A stretch of DNA of 64,000 nucleotides from positions 434,001-498,000 of the forward strand of contig NHZP01000011.1 in assembly GCA_003313425.1 (NCBI GenBank), written 5' to 3'. Positions 53,455-63,141 of the stretch are shown piece by piece. Position numbers and translations under genes: made by a program. The notes beneath the pieces are model-generated. The model did not search any database. It was not told where the DNA came from and saw only the letters and a list, made by a program, of their open reading frames with translations. Positions within the stretch are counted from its first letter, which is position 1; every line of letters begins with the position of its first letter. The DNA comes from Pseudopyrenochaeta lycopersici. Its lineage: Eukaryota; Ascomycota; Dothideomycetes; Pleosporales; Pseudopyrenochaetaceae.

Positions 53455-55956
53455 ATGGCAACGTCCAACGACCACCGGAAAGTGACTAAGCGATCTTCCA
53501 ACGCGTACGCCCAAGTCTGTCCGACATTCAATTTTGACATTGACATTCGCAAACAGTTGCTCGCGATGCCGAAGACAAAAGATCAAATGCTCGGGCCAAC
53601 AACCATGCTCAAACTGCGGCAGACGGAACTTGACGTGCATTTTCGATGACCGAGACAACAAAATTCTGGTGACTCAAGGGTATGAGCAGGCACACCTTTG
53701 AAGGTACTTATGGTTCCTGATACCACTCAGATACCTCTCCGACTTGCAGGCAAAAGTCGCCCGGTTAGAGCAAAACTCAGAAAGAGCCTCAAGTGCACCG
53801 GCGGCTCGACCATCAGAACAGCATGCACCAGAGCGTGCTGACAGGGAGGTTTCACCAGAAGGTGAAGACCAAAGGCAACCAGCGAATCAATTCAGTCCTA
53901 GCGGAACGAGAGAAAGTTCGCCTAGAAGCAGACAGGCGGATCCTGATGGAGCGAATCTGATGAATCCGCTGCTTGAGTCGCCATCAAAGTTTATGTCATC
54001 TTCTTCTGGAAGGTCATGTGAGTTCAGATATGAAGACTTAAAGGACTGTGACTGACCATTCAGTTTACCTTGGCACTTCCTCAAACTGGTCCTTCCATGG
54101 ACAAATCCTCAATCTGGTTCACGAGCACATCCACAAGTCACCACTGCCTGGCGCAGACTTGTTGTTCGATGGCTCGGCGTATGACCTTCCCTGGGACGGA
54201 ACTCGAAGTCTACCAGACTCAAGCGGCCCTATTATTCCAAGTATTGACTACGCTATTTTTCTAATCAACGCTGTCAAATTCCATTGCGCCCAGTTGGTGC
54301 ACTTGTTTGATGAAGATGAGTTCAATGCTAATCTACATGCATTTTACTCCAACTCAGAAAACGGAGCGTGGAAAGAGAGTATGTGGTACATCCACTTCCT
54401 TCTAATCATTGCCTTCGGCAAGACATTTGTTCAGCACAAACATCACAACCCGAGACCACCTGGTGCCGACTTCTTCGTCCAAGCACTCCAGCTTCTACCT
54501 GATACCAACCGTCTTTGCCGAGAACCAGTCACCGCAGTCGAAATCCTGTGCTGCATAGCGCTGTACTTGCAAGCGTTAGACTCGCGAAATGCGGCGCATG
54601 TAACAGTACTACTTTCTTCTCCTTAGCAGTTTTTGTTAATAGCTAAATTTGGACAGATAGGTCAAGCGATGCGAATAGCATTAGCCCAAGGAATGCACAC
54701 AGACATGCCAGTCGAGAATCTAGGAGATCCACTCGTTCAGCGTTGTCGAAAAATATGGTGGACAGTTTACATTCTCGACCGACAAATGACCTCATTGATG
54801 GGTCTGCCTCAGTCCATTCGAGATGACGATATCTCCTGTCAGTTGCCGGTATTCTCTGGCTCAGCTCAGCGAGCAGCAGCACTCAACATGCAGATCAAGC
54901 TTGCCCGGATATACGCTGAGATTGCGAGAAGTATGTTGAACAGCTCCTGTGGCTCTATTGGTTATTATGCTGACATTCAACTTCAATAGCTGTATATGGA
55001 GTCAAAGGGCGACTTCGCAAAAAGTTTGTTGTTAGTATAAAGACGGTGTTGGACGGGCTTGTATCGTTAGCAGAGGAACTTCGACAAGGATTTCCTCTGC
55101 ATGCCGATGAGCGGTTTGGCGGTATCTCAAGGATGCCAGCGCACTTACATCTGCTTTATTATCAGGTAAGGTGCACAGCGTCTCCTCCCACGTCTGTCAT
55201 GACTAACGTAACCTCGTAGACCATTGTTGTTGTCACAAGGCCTCTATTATTCTGCTGCTTGAAGAAGATCTTTGAATCTCCCCGCGAAGTACAACCCCTG
55301 ATCTCATCGAAGAAGATCCGACAATTACTGCACATGTCTCTAGAAGCTTCACAGAAGATTCTGAACATTCTAGAGAGCTTGCAAGATCAAGGCTTGCTTG
55401 GTACAGTTTTCAATTCGCCATTTGAGCGTCCAATGCTAATACTAGCATAGAAACGTTTCTGCCATGGGATCTCGACTCTCTGTTTGTGTCAACGATGGTG
55501 CTCATACTCACGCGATTCGTCGACTACAGCCTTATGGACAACCAAGCATCGTGGCTCGATAAAGCCTACGCCTTCCTCGAAACTATGATATCGAGTGGTA
55601 ATCGCATCGCAGCGTTCCGCGTAATCGAGCTGCGCAAACTCGATGAAATGTTGACAGAGTATACACTCAATCAACATCGACCGTCAACCACTTCCCCGCC
55701 CATGAATGGGCCGGGTCTTGTTATGCAACGCACACTCTCGTTCCCAGAAGGCTACCACTCAACAGCAGGGTTGTTGCATGTAGATGACATGCCACCGCCG
55801 CCTTATACTGGATTAAGTGATGAGGGGAGTGGGTTCGGCGATGATTTGACCGCTGAGCAGATTCTCGCGGTTGCTGAGTCAATGGATATAGAAGGCACGG
55901 ATTGGTTGTCTTTTGCCGCTCTAGATAACTACCAAATGGTGGATCCCAGCATGTAG
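53455..55956 (+). CDS. Zn2Cys6 transcription factor, probable cluster regulator (cluster gene 5)
   Basis: Eight exons encode 710 residues: 53455-53504, 53557-53679, 53731-54017, 54064-54599, 54657-54930, 54990-55165, 55220-55400 and 55451-55956. The first 52-nt intron splits the zinc cluster, which after splicing is C18-X2-C21-X6-C28-X5-C34-X2-C37-X6-C44 (ACSRCRRQKIKCSG). A coiled-coil dimerisation stretch follows (YLSDLQAKVARLEQ), then a low-complexity Ser/Pro/Glu linker, and a fungal-specific transcription factor domain with IGQAMRIALAQGMH and CRKIWWTVYILDRQMTSLMGLP. The acidic C-terminus (DEGSGFGDDLTAEQIL) may activate. Zn2Cys6 dimers bind paired CGG triplets; yeast Put3 uses CGG-N10-CCG. 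The recurrent CGG-N8-CCG in this cluster is its likely target. Confidence 0.93.
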
Positions 55957-56086
55957 AACCAATGAATCAACAAGAGGAGGAATTGTACAACAATTTTACG
56001 ATTATGAAGTAATAATTAATGACTGTCAGAGTAGCTTTTCTTCAAAATCTATGTCTAATATGTACGCCATTTATATGCAAATTTAA

Positions 56087-57468
56087 TTACAGCTTCGACT
56101 TCGTAGGCTCCTCATTCTGTATATCACGCAGCTCTCTGACATCACCTATTCGCCAACTAACATCATCATCAAACGTCTCACCCTTCGCCTTTGGTTTTGG
56201 TATTCTCCATCGCCATCTTGAGATACTCTGCTTGCCATCAGCCTCGTTGAGCAGGTTGTCAACCCAGCGGCCAACGATGGGGAACATCTTGAAACCGTGG
56301 CCGGAGTCGCCCGTGAGGATCATGACCGAGGAGGACGTCTCGGGTACGTAGTCGACGACGAAGTCCGAGTCGGCGGTATCTGCGAACCAACATATGAACT
56401 TCTCCACCAACGGCCGGTCGGCGAGATATGGCAATGTTTGTCGGAGGAGTTCGCGCATCTTTCTCTCATCTTCCTTGGGCACGAAGCGGATCACATCCTC
56501 GGGCGCTTCAGACACGCCCGTGGATGGGTTGGTGTTGATGTAGCCACCGCCCATAGGACACAACTTGAGCAGGTTCGTCTTTGGATCCGGCTCGAAGAAG
56601 AAGCCAAGATCGCGGGCGTATGTCACGGGGATTCCGCGAAGCGCTGCAGTCTCGTCGTCGGTGAGGCGGACGTGTGCAACTGACCATGACTTGGCCGAGA
56701 CTTCTGTACCAATATTCGGCACAATCTTGTGAGCTGCAGCTCCGACGGCAACGACGACGAGCTTTGCTGCATGGAACCTCCCAGCTTTCGTCTTTACACC
56801 TACGCTCTTTCGCGCGTGCCCGCTCCCTTCGTACACAATCTCCTGGATGCTTCCAAGCTTCTCTCCGAGAAAGAAGCGGACGCCGTTCTTCCTCGCTTCA
56901 CGATAGATTCCCCTGAGCGCGTTCGCTGAATGCACATACCCATCATACTTGCACACATAGCCTTTCCAACCAGGCATTTCGCCAGTAAACTGCCATGCAC
57001 CAGCGACGTTGCGGATGTCCTCTGGACCGGAGATTGTATGCAGAAAGGGCTTCATCTCTGGGTGCTTTGCTGCTGCTGCTTGAAACCTGCGCATGGTGTC
57101 CGCTGCTTTTTGAGGCGCAGCGCCAGAAACGCAATTTAAGAAGCCGACACGATGGAAGTATGGTGCAAAGAGTGGAGTTTGCCAAGCGTGTGTTGCTTCC
57201 TACATCGTTCCAATTAGACAATTTGTAGATGCCGACGTCTTGTATGGCTCACACGTACAACTGCAAGGTTTGTGTAGAAATCGTCCTCATATTCAGCGCG
57301 CATGATCTTGTTCAGATCGTTCGCAGCTGACCATCGCGACGGTATTTCCTCGTCTCTCTCAAACACTGTAATGTCTGTATATCCCTTGTTGGAGAGTTCG
57401 AGAGCAGTGGAGAGGCCAAACGCTCCCCCGCCAATAATGGCAATTGGATCACTTTTCGAGATGCCCAT
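56087..57468 (-). CDS. Covalent-flavin amine oxidase of the sarcosine/fructosyl-amino-acid oxidase family, peroxisomal (cluster gene 6)
   Basis: Two exons (57468-57259, 57199-56087) encode 440 residues; the 59-nt intron has GTACGT, a TCTAATTG branch and TGTAG. The FAD-binding motif is at 12-18 (IGGGAFGLSTALEL). Cys340 in FICWFADTADSDF aligns with the cysteine that bonds FAD in monomeric sarcosine oxidase and fungal amadoriases. The C-terminus ends Ser-Lys-Leu, so the enzyme should be peroxisomal, near catalase, which fits peroxide production. Relatives oxidise sarcosine, L-pipecolate, L-proline or fructosyl amino acids. Within this cluster a cyclic imino acid or N-substituted (hydroxy)proline is a reasonable guess, but the substrate is unproven. 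It converges with the regulator gene, with 130 bp between. Confidence 0.92.
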
Positions 57469-57640
57469 TTTAGCGAATGTAGGAGGTCGAATGGAAGATG
57501 AAAGGGTTGTGGGTGCGATGTAGTCTGAGCTTCTTTGGAAGGCGTGGAGACGTATTTACGCGCATCTGCATCTTGACAATCCCGAACGCCGATTTTACTG
57601 TCTATGGTATCCAGACACAAGTTACATCATGTCATGGGTA

Positions 57641-57654
57641 CGGGATGCTGTCCG
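57641..57654. promoter_or_regulatory. CGG-N8-CCG inverted repeat, site 6 (amine oxidase)
   Basis: The string cgggatgctgtccg has CGG and CCG eight bases apart, 172 bp upstream of the amine oxidase ATG at 57468 (minus strand). Confidence 0.6.
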
Positions 57655-57846
57655 AACGAGTCTCGTGAACACCCCACGGTCGACCATCTTGAGCGTTATC
57701 GGAATATCGGAATGCCCCACCACAAGCGCGGCAGTGAACATTCTAGCGCCCTTTGGTCAAAAAGCTCCTACACACCAACACTAAGCATGCATCGCTAGCG
57801 ATGCCGAGTGGCTCGCGTTCAGTCAGATAATCTAGGCCTACATGCT

Positions 57847-57860
57847 CGGCAGCCCTCCCG
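57847..57860. promoter_or_regulatory. CGG-N8-CCG inverted repeat, site 7 (carrier-like gene)
   Basis: The string cggcagccctcccg has CGG and CCG eight bases apart, 305 bp upstream of the carrier-like gene ATG at 58166. Confidence 0.6.
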
Positions 57861-58165
57861 CGTGGTTGCTGGCCCCAGTCGTTCGTACTTACCCACTCGG
57901 GTATGCGTGAACGAACAGGCATGTATCCAATGTGGGATGGCCGAAGGAAAGCGTTGATTGACATGGTATCGATGCCCAAATGCATGTGCCTAATGACTTC
58001 TGGCCTGACAGATTGGGGAGAGGCAAATGACTCAAGTCGGAAGAGCCGCGATGTACGGACATCCGTGCATCTGTTCTAGTTGTCCCTGGGGCGCAGCGAA
58101 GTTCAGACTACGCTGGCGTCGCCAAATACTCGCGTTGTGTGTTCCAACTTACGAACAACTCCGCC

Positions 58166-59123
58166 ATGACACAACAACTTCAGTCTAGTCGTTTTCATGG
58201 AGACTGGACAAGTAGCAAATTACCAGGAGTACTGGCAGGAGATATTGCTGCTGCGACTATATCGGCAACCGCAATCAGCCCGGTCATCACAGCTATAGAC
58301 AGGTTGGTGTGACCAGTTCTACAAAATGAACCCTTCAAATTAACGACTCCACAGGGCTGTTGTTGAGAATGCCGCTTCAAGGAATCGACCGTTACTTTCA
58401 ACACTAAAGACTCATATTCTGTGTTCGTTTCGGCATCCTCGACTCTTTTTCGCAGCGAAACCATTCTTCTACGTATGGACTTTGTATGCAGCGACATACA
58501 CCACTGCAAATGGAGTCGAAAGCGTTGCTAAAGCATTCACTTCGAATGCAGAGCAAATGCTAGTCAGCTCCATCACTTTTCTTTCGACATGCCTGGTGAA
58601 TGTTCCGTTGGGAGTGTGGAAGGATGTCCGCTTCGTACAGCTTTATGGACGACCTACTGGAAACAGCCCTGTAGTCAACACACCGACAACTACGAAGCCG
58701 CCAACACCTCAAGTGCAACCTCCTCCGGTTCAAGCAGCCAGGTTTCCAAGGATAGTTGGCGCAACCTTCCTCTTCCGCGACGCTATTACCATCTTTGGAT
58801 CTATCAACTTACCACCAATGTTGACGTCTTCGATACCCGACACCATGTTCTCAAATCCAGCAATTAAAATGGCTGCGTTGCAAATTTTTACTCCAGTGCT
58901 CTCTCAGGTCGTTGCAACGCCGGTCCACCTTCTCGGTCTCGACTTGTACAGCAATCCCCATAGTCAGAGTTCAGAGCGGGCGTCAAGGATAAGAAGGAGT
59001 CTAGGTCCAACAACTGCAATGAGATGTGCCAGAATTATACCAGCTTTCGGTGTTGGGTTGGTCATGAACACGGGATTGCGAGAGTACTTTCATAGAAAGG
59101 CGGCAGTAGCGACTCCTGAGTAA
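58166..59123 (+). CDS. Mitochondrial-carrier-like membrane protein of unknown substrate (cluster gene 7)
   Basis: Two exons (58166-58302, 58355-59123) encode 301 residues; the 52-nt intron has GTTGGT and CACAG ends and keeps frame. The protein has several hydrophobic helices arranged in three loose repeats, each with a Pro and a charged residue near a helix end: ISPVITAIDRA, VNVPLGVWKDVRF and VATPVHLLGLDLY. This spacing and the total length recall mitochondrial carrier proteins, though the strict P-x-D/E-x-x-K/R motif is degenerate. A Pro/Thr-rich loop (TPTTTKPPTPQVQPPP) interrupts the second half. No signal peptide is present. In a cluster whose enzymes are mitochondrial it could move an imino acid or pathway intermediate across the inner membrane; this is inference. 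I cannot name the family with certainty. Confidence 0.8.
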
Positions 59124-59814
59124 ATCATTCAAGTCGCAGTTTTGCATATTCGGGATCAGCGGAGTTTTGGGTAGAAACGGTATATAAAACGGCATTGGTA
59201 GCATTATACAGTGTGTTTGGTAAATCAGAATATACATTTTGTAGGCAAAGCCTCAAGCCAATCACCTCTAATTTCCATCTACATCGCAAAATATCACACG
59301 CAAAGTAAAAGCTTATGTTGAACATCTGATGTTCCAGATGGAAACAGTATGCCCCTATCCGAACGCTTCACAGCCACAAGGCCGATATCGTAGCTAGATA
59401 GCCCGATTCAAAGCGCCTGACAACTAACCCCGCATTAGTGAGCTTCTAGAAGTAGATTTGGGTCATTATTGGGTAATTCGCATGATCCATTGGGCTTCCT
59501 ACAGCTTATCGTGTTTCGTAGCGGCGGAAGTGGCCACTACTAGCTACAGAAAGGGACTTATTTTGCGAATCGGTAGGGTGTCCGGGTTACGGTACATCGA
59601 TGCGAAAGTCACGAGGGCAGTGACGCCCCACGTTCTCGATCCAGGAGCGGGGTCATGGAATACATGATAGATTGATGGCAAGATAAGGATATTTATTTGG
59701 AAAGTAGTTGAGCAGTAACTACACACTCCTGATCATACTGCTCTTCAACCTCGATACTACTCCACTGCTTCTTCAGTTATCAGTAATCTCATCTTGACTA
59801 CACTGAGAGTTATC
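59124..59814. promoter_or_regulatory. Promoter region of the cluster dehydrogenase
   Basis: This 691-bp gap precedes the dehydrogenase gene and contains the CGG-N8-CCG site at 59571-59584. No coding content was recognised. Confidence 0.6.
59571..59584. promoter_or_regulatory. CGG-N8-CCG inverted repeat, site 8 (dehydrogenase)
   Basis: The string cggtagggtgtccg has CGG and CCG eight bases apart, 230 bp upstream of the ATG at 59815. Confidence 0.6.
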
Positions 59815-61282
59815 ATGCTTCAACCCCGATTCGGTGGCACGACATTACGATGCGTGGCAAGCAGGAAGGGTGTCAGTGGTGGCTTCAACACATTTGAAGT
59901 TCGGTTGTCTTCGACAACTGCAGTCCCACGAGGGAAGACAGAAACAACGCAGATACCAACCCAAACACTCGCACAGCATCCATTGTCAGCCATGCCAACT
60001 GGTATGCTCCTGCGATCACTCTTTGTCGCTACAGTCTCTTCCAACAAGTTTCTCTTAATACCATCACTGCACCTCCTCTCATTTTTCTCAAAGCCAAACC
60101 GAAGCTATCTCTTCAATGTCGACCGGAACCCTGTGCTTAAGGCAATCTTGAAGCGGACGCTGTACAATCAATTTTGTGCCGGAGAGACGGAGCGGGAAAC
60201 GAAAATGTGTGTAAAACAGCTGAAGGACCTTGGGTTCAAGGGCGTTATTCTCACATACGCGAAAGAGATGGTCTTTGATCACAAGTCTAAATCCGCAAAC
60301 CTTCACGCTTCAGAAACGTCCCAAGAGAAGGCTGCGTTGGTACATGACAACGACATTGATGCTTGGCGAGTTGGGACTCTAAAGACTGTTGATCTCATCT
60401 CCGAGGGTGATATCCTTGCCCTAAAGTATGTCTGCACATTAATCCAGAAACGGAGCACGATACTAAAGCTTTTGCAGAACAACCGGCGGTGGTCCGGCAG
60501 TTACAGATGCCTTTTGTAAAGGAGAATTGCCACCCCAGCAAATGCTCGATGCTCTGGACGAAATTGCCGTCAAGTGCAAAGAACGTGGTATTCAAATTAT
60601 CGTCGACGCCGAGTCTCAGCACTGGCAGAAGGGAATCGGACGCACCACTCTTGAGCTGATGCGCAAGTTCAACCGCGATGGAAAAGCAGTCATTTATAAT
60701 ACCTATCAAGCATATCTCAAAAGCACCCCTGCAGTTCTCGCAAGTCACCTCGCTGAGGCGCAGAAGGACGGATTCACGCTGGGCCTGAAGCTTGTCCGAG
60801 GCGCGTACATACTTTCTGATGACCGATCCTTGATTCACGATACGAAGGAGGATACGGATAACGCTTACAACGGCATTGCACAAGGCGCGCTCCGCCAACA
60901 CATTGGCGATTTTGGTGCTTCCGGTCCATCCGCGCGCCCCTTCCCATCCGTTAATCTCTTCCTCGCCAGCCACAACCGTGAAAGCGTTCTTTCAGCAAAC
61001 AAGCTCCACCGCCAGAGGACAGAAGCTGGTCTTCCTACAGTCCCGGTTGCGTATGGTCAGCTTCACGGTATGTCGGACGAGGTCAGCTTTTCATTGTTGG
61101 CGGAGAAGAGCGACAACGAGCTGCCGCCTGAGGTTTTCAAGTGCTCAACCTGGGGAAGTATGGGAGAGTGCGTGGGATATTTGCTGCGAAGGGCTGTCGA
61201 AAACCGTGACGCGGTTTTGAGGACAAAGGATGAGTTTGCAGCGCTGAGAGCGGAGACTCGGAGGAGGTTCTTTTCTGCATGA
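59815..61282 (+). CDS. PUT1: Proline / hydroxyproline dehydrogenase, mitochondrial (cluster gene 8)
   Basis: Two exons (59815-60425, 60478-61282) encode 471 residues; the 52-nt intron has GTATGT, TACTAAAG and TGCAG. The first 45 residues form a mitochondrial presequence. The FAD-dependent PRODH barrel follows, with RGIQIIVDAESQHWQ, NTYQAYLKSTPAVL, LGLKLVRGAYI and the substrate-binding arginines in GYLLRRAVENRDAV (Arg441, Arg442). It oxidises proline to pyrroline-5-carboxylate and passes electrons to quinone. In the C-terminal helix, canonical enzymes read K-Y-x-P-[YW]-G, whereas this one reads K-C-S-T-W-G, with Cys426 at the Tyr position. Animal hydroxyproline dehydrogenase has Ser there. The upstream ATG gives the best presequence; an in-frame TTG precedes it. 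Confidence 0.95.
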
Positions 61283-61815
61283 TTCTTTTTGCATAATTCT
61301 ATGAGCATGAGCGGACTGTAATGCATCTTCCCCAAAGCCTATGATCGTTCTTTAGATATCAATAGACGTTCTCCAAACCTAATGGTCGTGGAAGTGTTGA
61401 TCAGCCGTGTGTTAACATCTGTATCGAGAAGTCGCGAAGCGCGTATGTGCAATAGCTCCCCCGCATGCAAGTAAGCGGTTAGGCTCGGTTTTAACATCGT
61501 CATATCTGCGCTGTGATGCAACTGACCATGTGGATGGGTATGCAGGCGGATCTAGCCTCCGTAGTCGCTCCTATAATACTCCAATCAGACTAAGTGGGGA
61601 CGGATCTCCTTCCGAGACCACTATCCCTCCATCGCTGGCGAAGTCAACACAACGCCAATTGAAGATACACTCAACATTACCACCAACAAATTCCGACGTT
61701 CTCATTACTCATTACTCTACGATATTTCAACAATCTGAAGAAGTGGCCGCCTGTTGGCTTGAGCACACAGTTCTTTAGATTGCTGTTCATATATTGATCA
61801 ACCCCAAAAGCAAAA
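61283..61815. promoter_or_regulatory. Promoter region of the cluster P5C reductase
   Basis: This 533-bp gap separates two plus-strand genes and contains the CGG-N8-CCG site at 61601-61614. No coding content was recognised. Confidence 0.6.
61601..61614. promoter_or_regulatory. CGG-N8-CCG inverted repeat, site 9 (P5C reductase)
   Basis: The string cggatctccttccg has CGG and CCG eight bases apart, 201 bp upstream of the ATG at 61816. Confidence 0.6.
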
Positions 61816-62779
61816 ATGCCTGGCCAAAGCCTTTGCATTCTGGGCTGTGGTAAGTTCCAATGAAGCTGGAAATGTGATCTGAAACCTGACAATTATGCAA
61901 GGTAACCTTGGAACCCCAATCTTGAAGAGTTTGATCAACGCGTCTGGTGCCCCCCAGGCAGCTCAATTCGACAAATTCATCGCCTGCGTGCACAGCGAAA
62001 AGTCCGAAAAGAGACTGAGCGATCTTTTCCTTGAACATAAAGAGTCAGGTAGACTAGTTATTTCAAGAGGCGACAACGTCAAAGCCGCACAGGATTCTGA
62101 CATCGTAATTCTCGGTGTCGACCCATCTGATGTCGAAACCACGCTCAAGCAAGATGGCCTCGCCCACGCGTTGAGGGGGAAACTACTCATCAGCGTAGCG
62201 GCAGGTTGGCCACGGGAAAATCTTGAGAGACTTATTTCCGCAAATGACTCCGCAAAGGAAGAAGAGAGAATATGGGTCCTACGCACACTTCCCAACGTAG
62301 CAGCCCAAGTATCCCAATCCATGACTGCAATCGAAGACCCAGCCCCAGGCTTCCCAGCAAAATATATGGAAATCGCCGACTCAATCTTCTCCCAAGTTGG
62401 ACAGGCCGTGCACATTGCCCCCCGCCTGATGAACGCTACCACGGCCGTCGGGGGCTCTACACCTGCCTTCTGGGCCATCATCTGCGACGCCTTCATTGAT
62501 GCGGCAGTCGCGGTAGGTCTACCGAGAGACATTGCCCAAGCGCAAATTTACCAGAGTATGAGGGGCACTGCGGAGATGCTCCAGAGTGGGATCCATCCGG
62601 GGGTTTTGCGAGACCAGGGAACGAGCCCGGAGGGGTGCACGATTGGAGGCATTATGGTCATGGAGGAGGCTGGTGTGAGGGGGGCTCTGGGAAAGGCATT
62701 GAGAGAGGCGGTGACGATTGCGAGGTTGATGGGGAGTGGGAAGGAGGACTTACATGTCAATGATACTCGACAGTCCTAG
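61816..62779 (+). CDS. Pyrroline-5-carboxylate reductase family protein (cluster gene 9)
   Basis: Two exons (61816-61849, 61902-62779) encode 303 residues; the 52-nt intron (GTAAGT, CCTGACAA branch, GCAAG) splits the dinucleotide-binding motif LCILGCGNLGTPIL, which is complete only after splicing. Other P5CR landmarks are the SVAAGW strand, VLRTLPNVAAQVSQSMTAI, and the C-terminal signature running from GGSTPAFWAIICDAF through SPEGCTIGGIMVMEE. The family reduces pyrroline-5-carboxylate to proline with NAD(P)H; animal forms can also reduce the 3-hydroxy analogue to hydroxyproline. Finding a reductase in a breakdown cluster is unusual. It may recycle an intermediate or handle a different ring compound. 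The gene is probably a paralogue of the housekeeping enzyme. Confidence 0.94.
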
Positions 62780-63141
62780 GGATATTGAATCATCAAAGTT
62801 ATGCGAGTCTTCTGGCGACAGTGGCTCTAATAACAGGTCGTTATTTCAACAATTGACCTGATTCTAATGATTTCTGCCCACATTAAGCATCTCCCATTGC
62901 ATTTAGGGCTGGCTTCCAAAGCTCGGCGATCACTGATTCCAACCACAATTCTTCGGATTATGAGCAATGCCTGTTGTTGTGAAGTTCCCGGTGCTAATCA
63001 ATTGCCAGTTGCGGGACCATCCAAACCAAGCGCCTGTCTACCTCTGATATTCATTTCACATAATCAGAAACTGAACAAACTCTGGAGTATAATGTCGGAG
63101 AGAAACAGCTCGATGGTCCAAGAGCTTTCCACTGCTGGTTT
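62780..63141. other. 3' flanks of two convergent genes
   Basis: This 362-bp gap closes the cluster on the right. Only short frames are present. Confidence 0.5.

Larger units (their letters stand above)
57469..58165. promoter_or_regulatory. Divergent promoter of amine oxidase and carrier-like genes
   Basis: This 697-bp region between divergent starts carries two CGG-N8-CCG sites, one nearer each gene (57641-57654 and 57847-57860). A tandem tatcggaa pair (57702-57717 area) adds two direct CGG cores. Confidence 0.65.
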
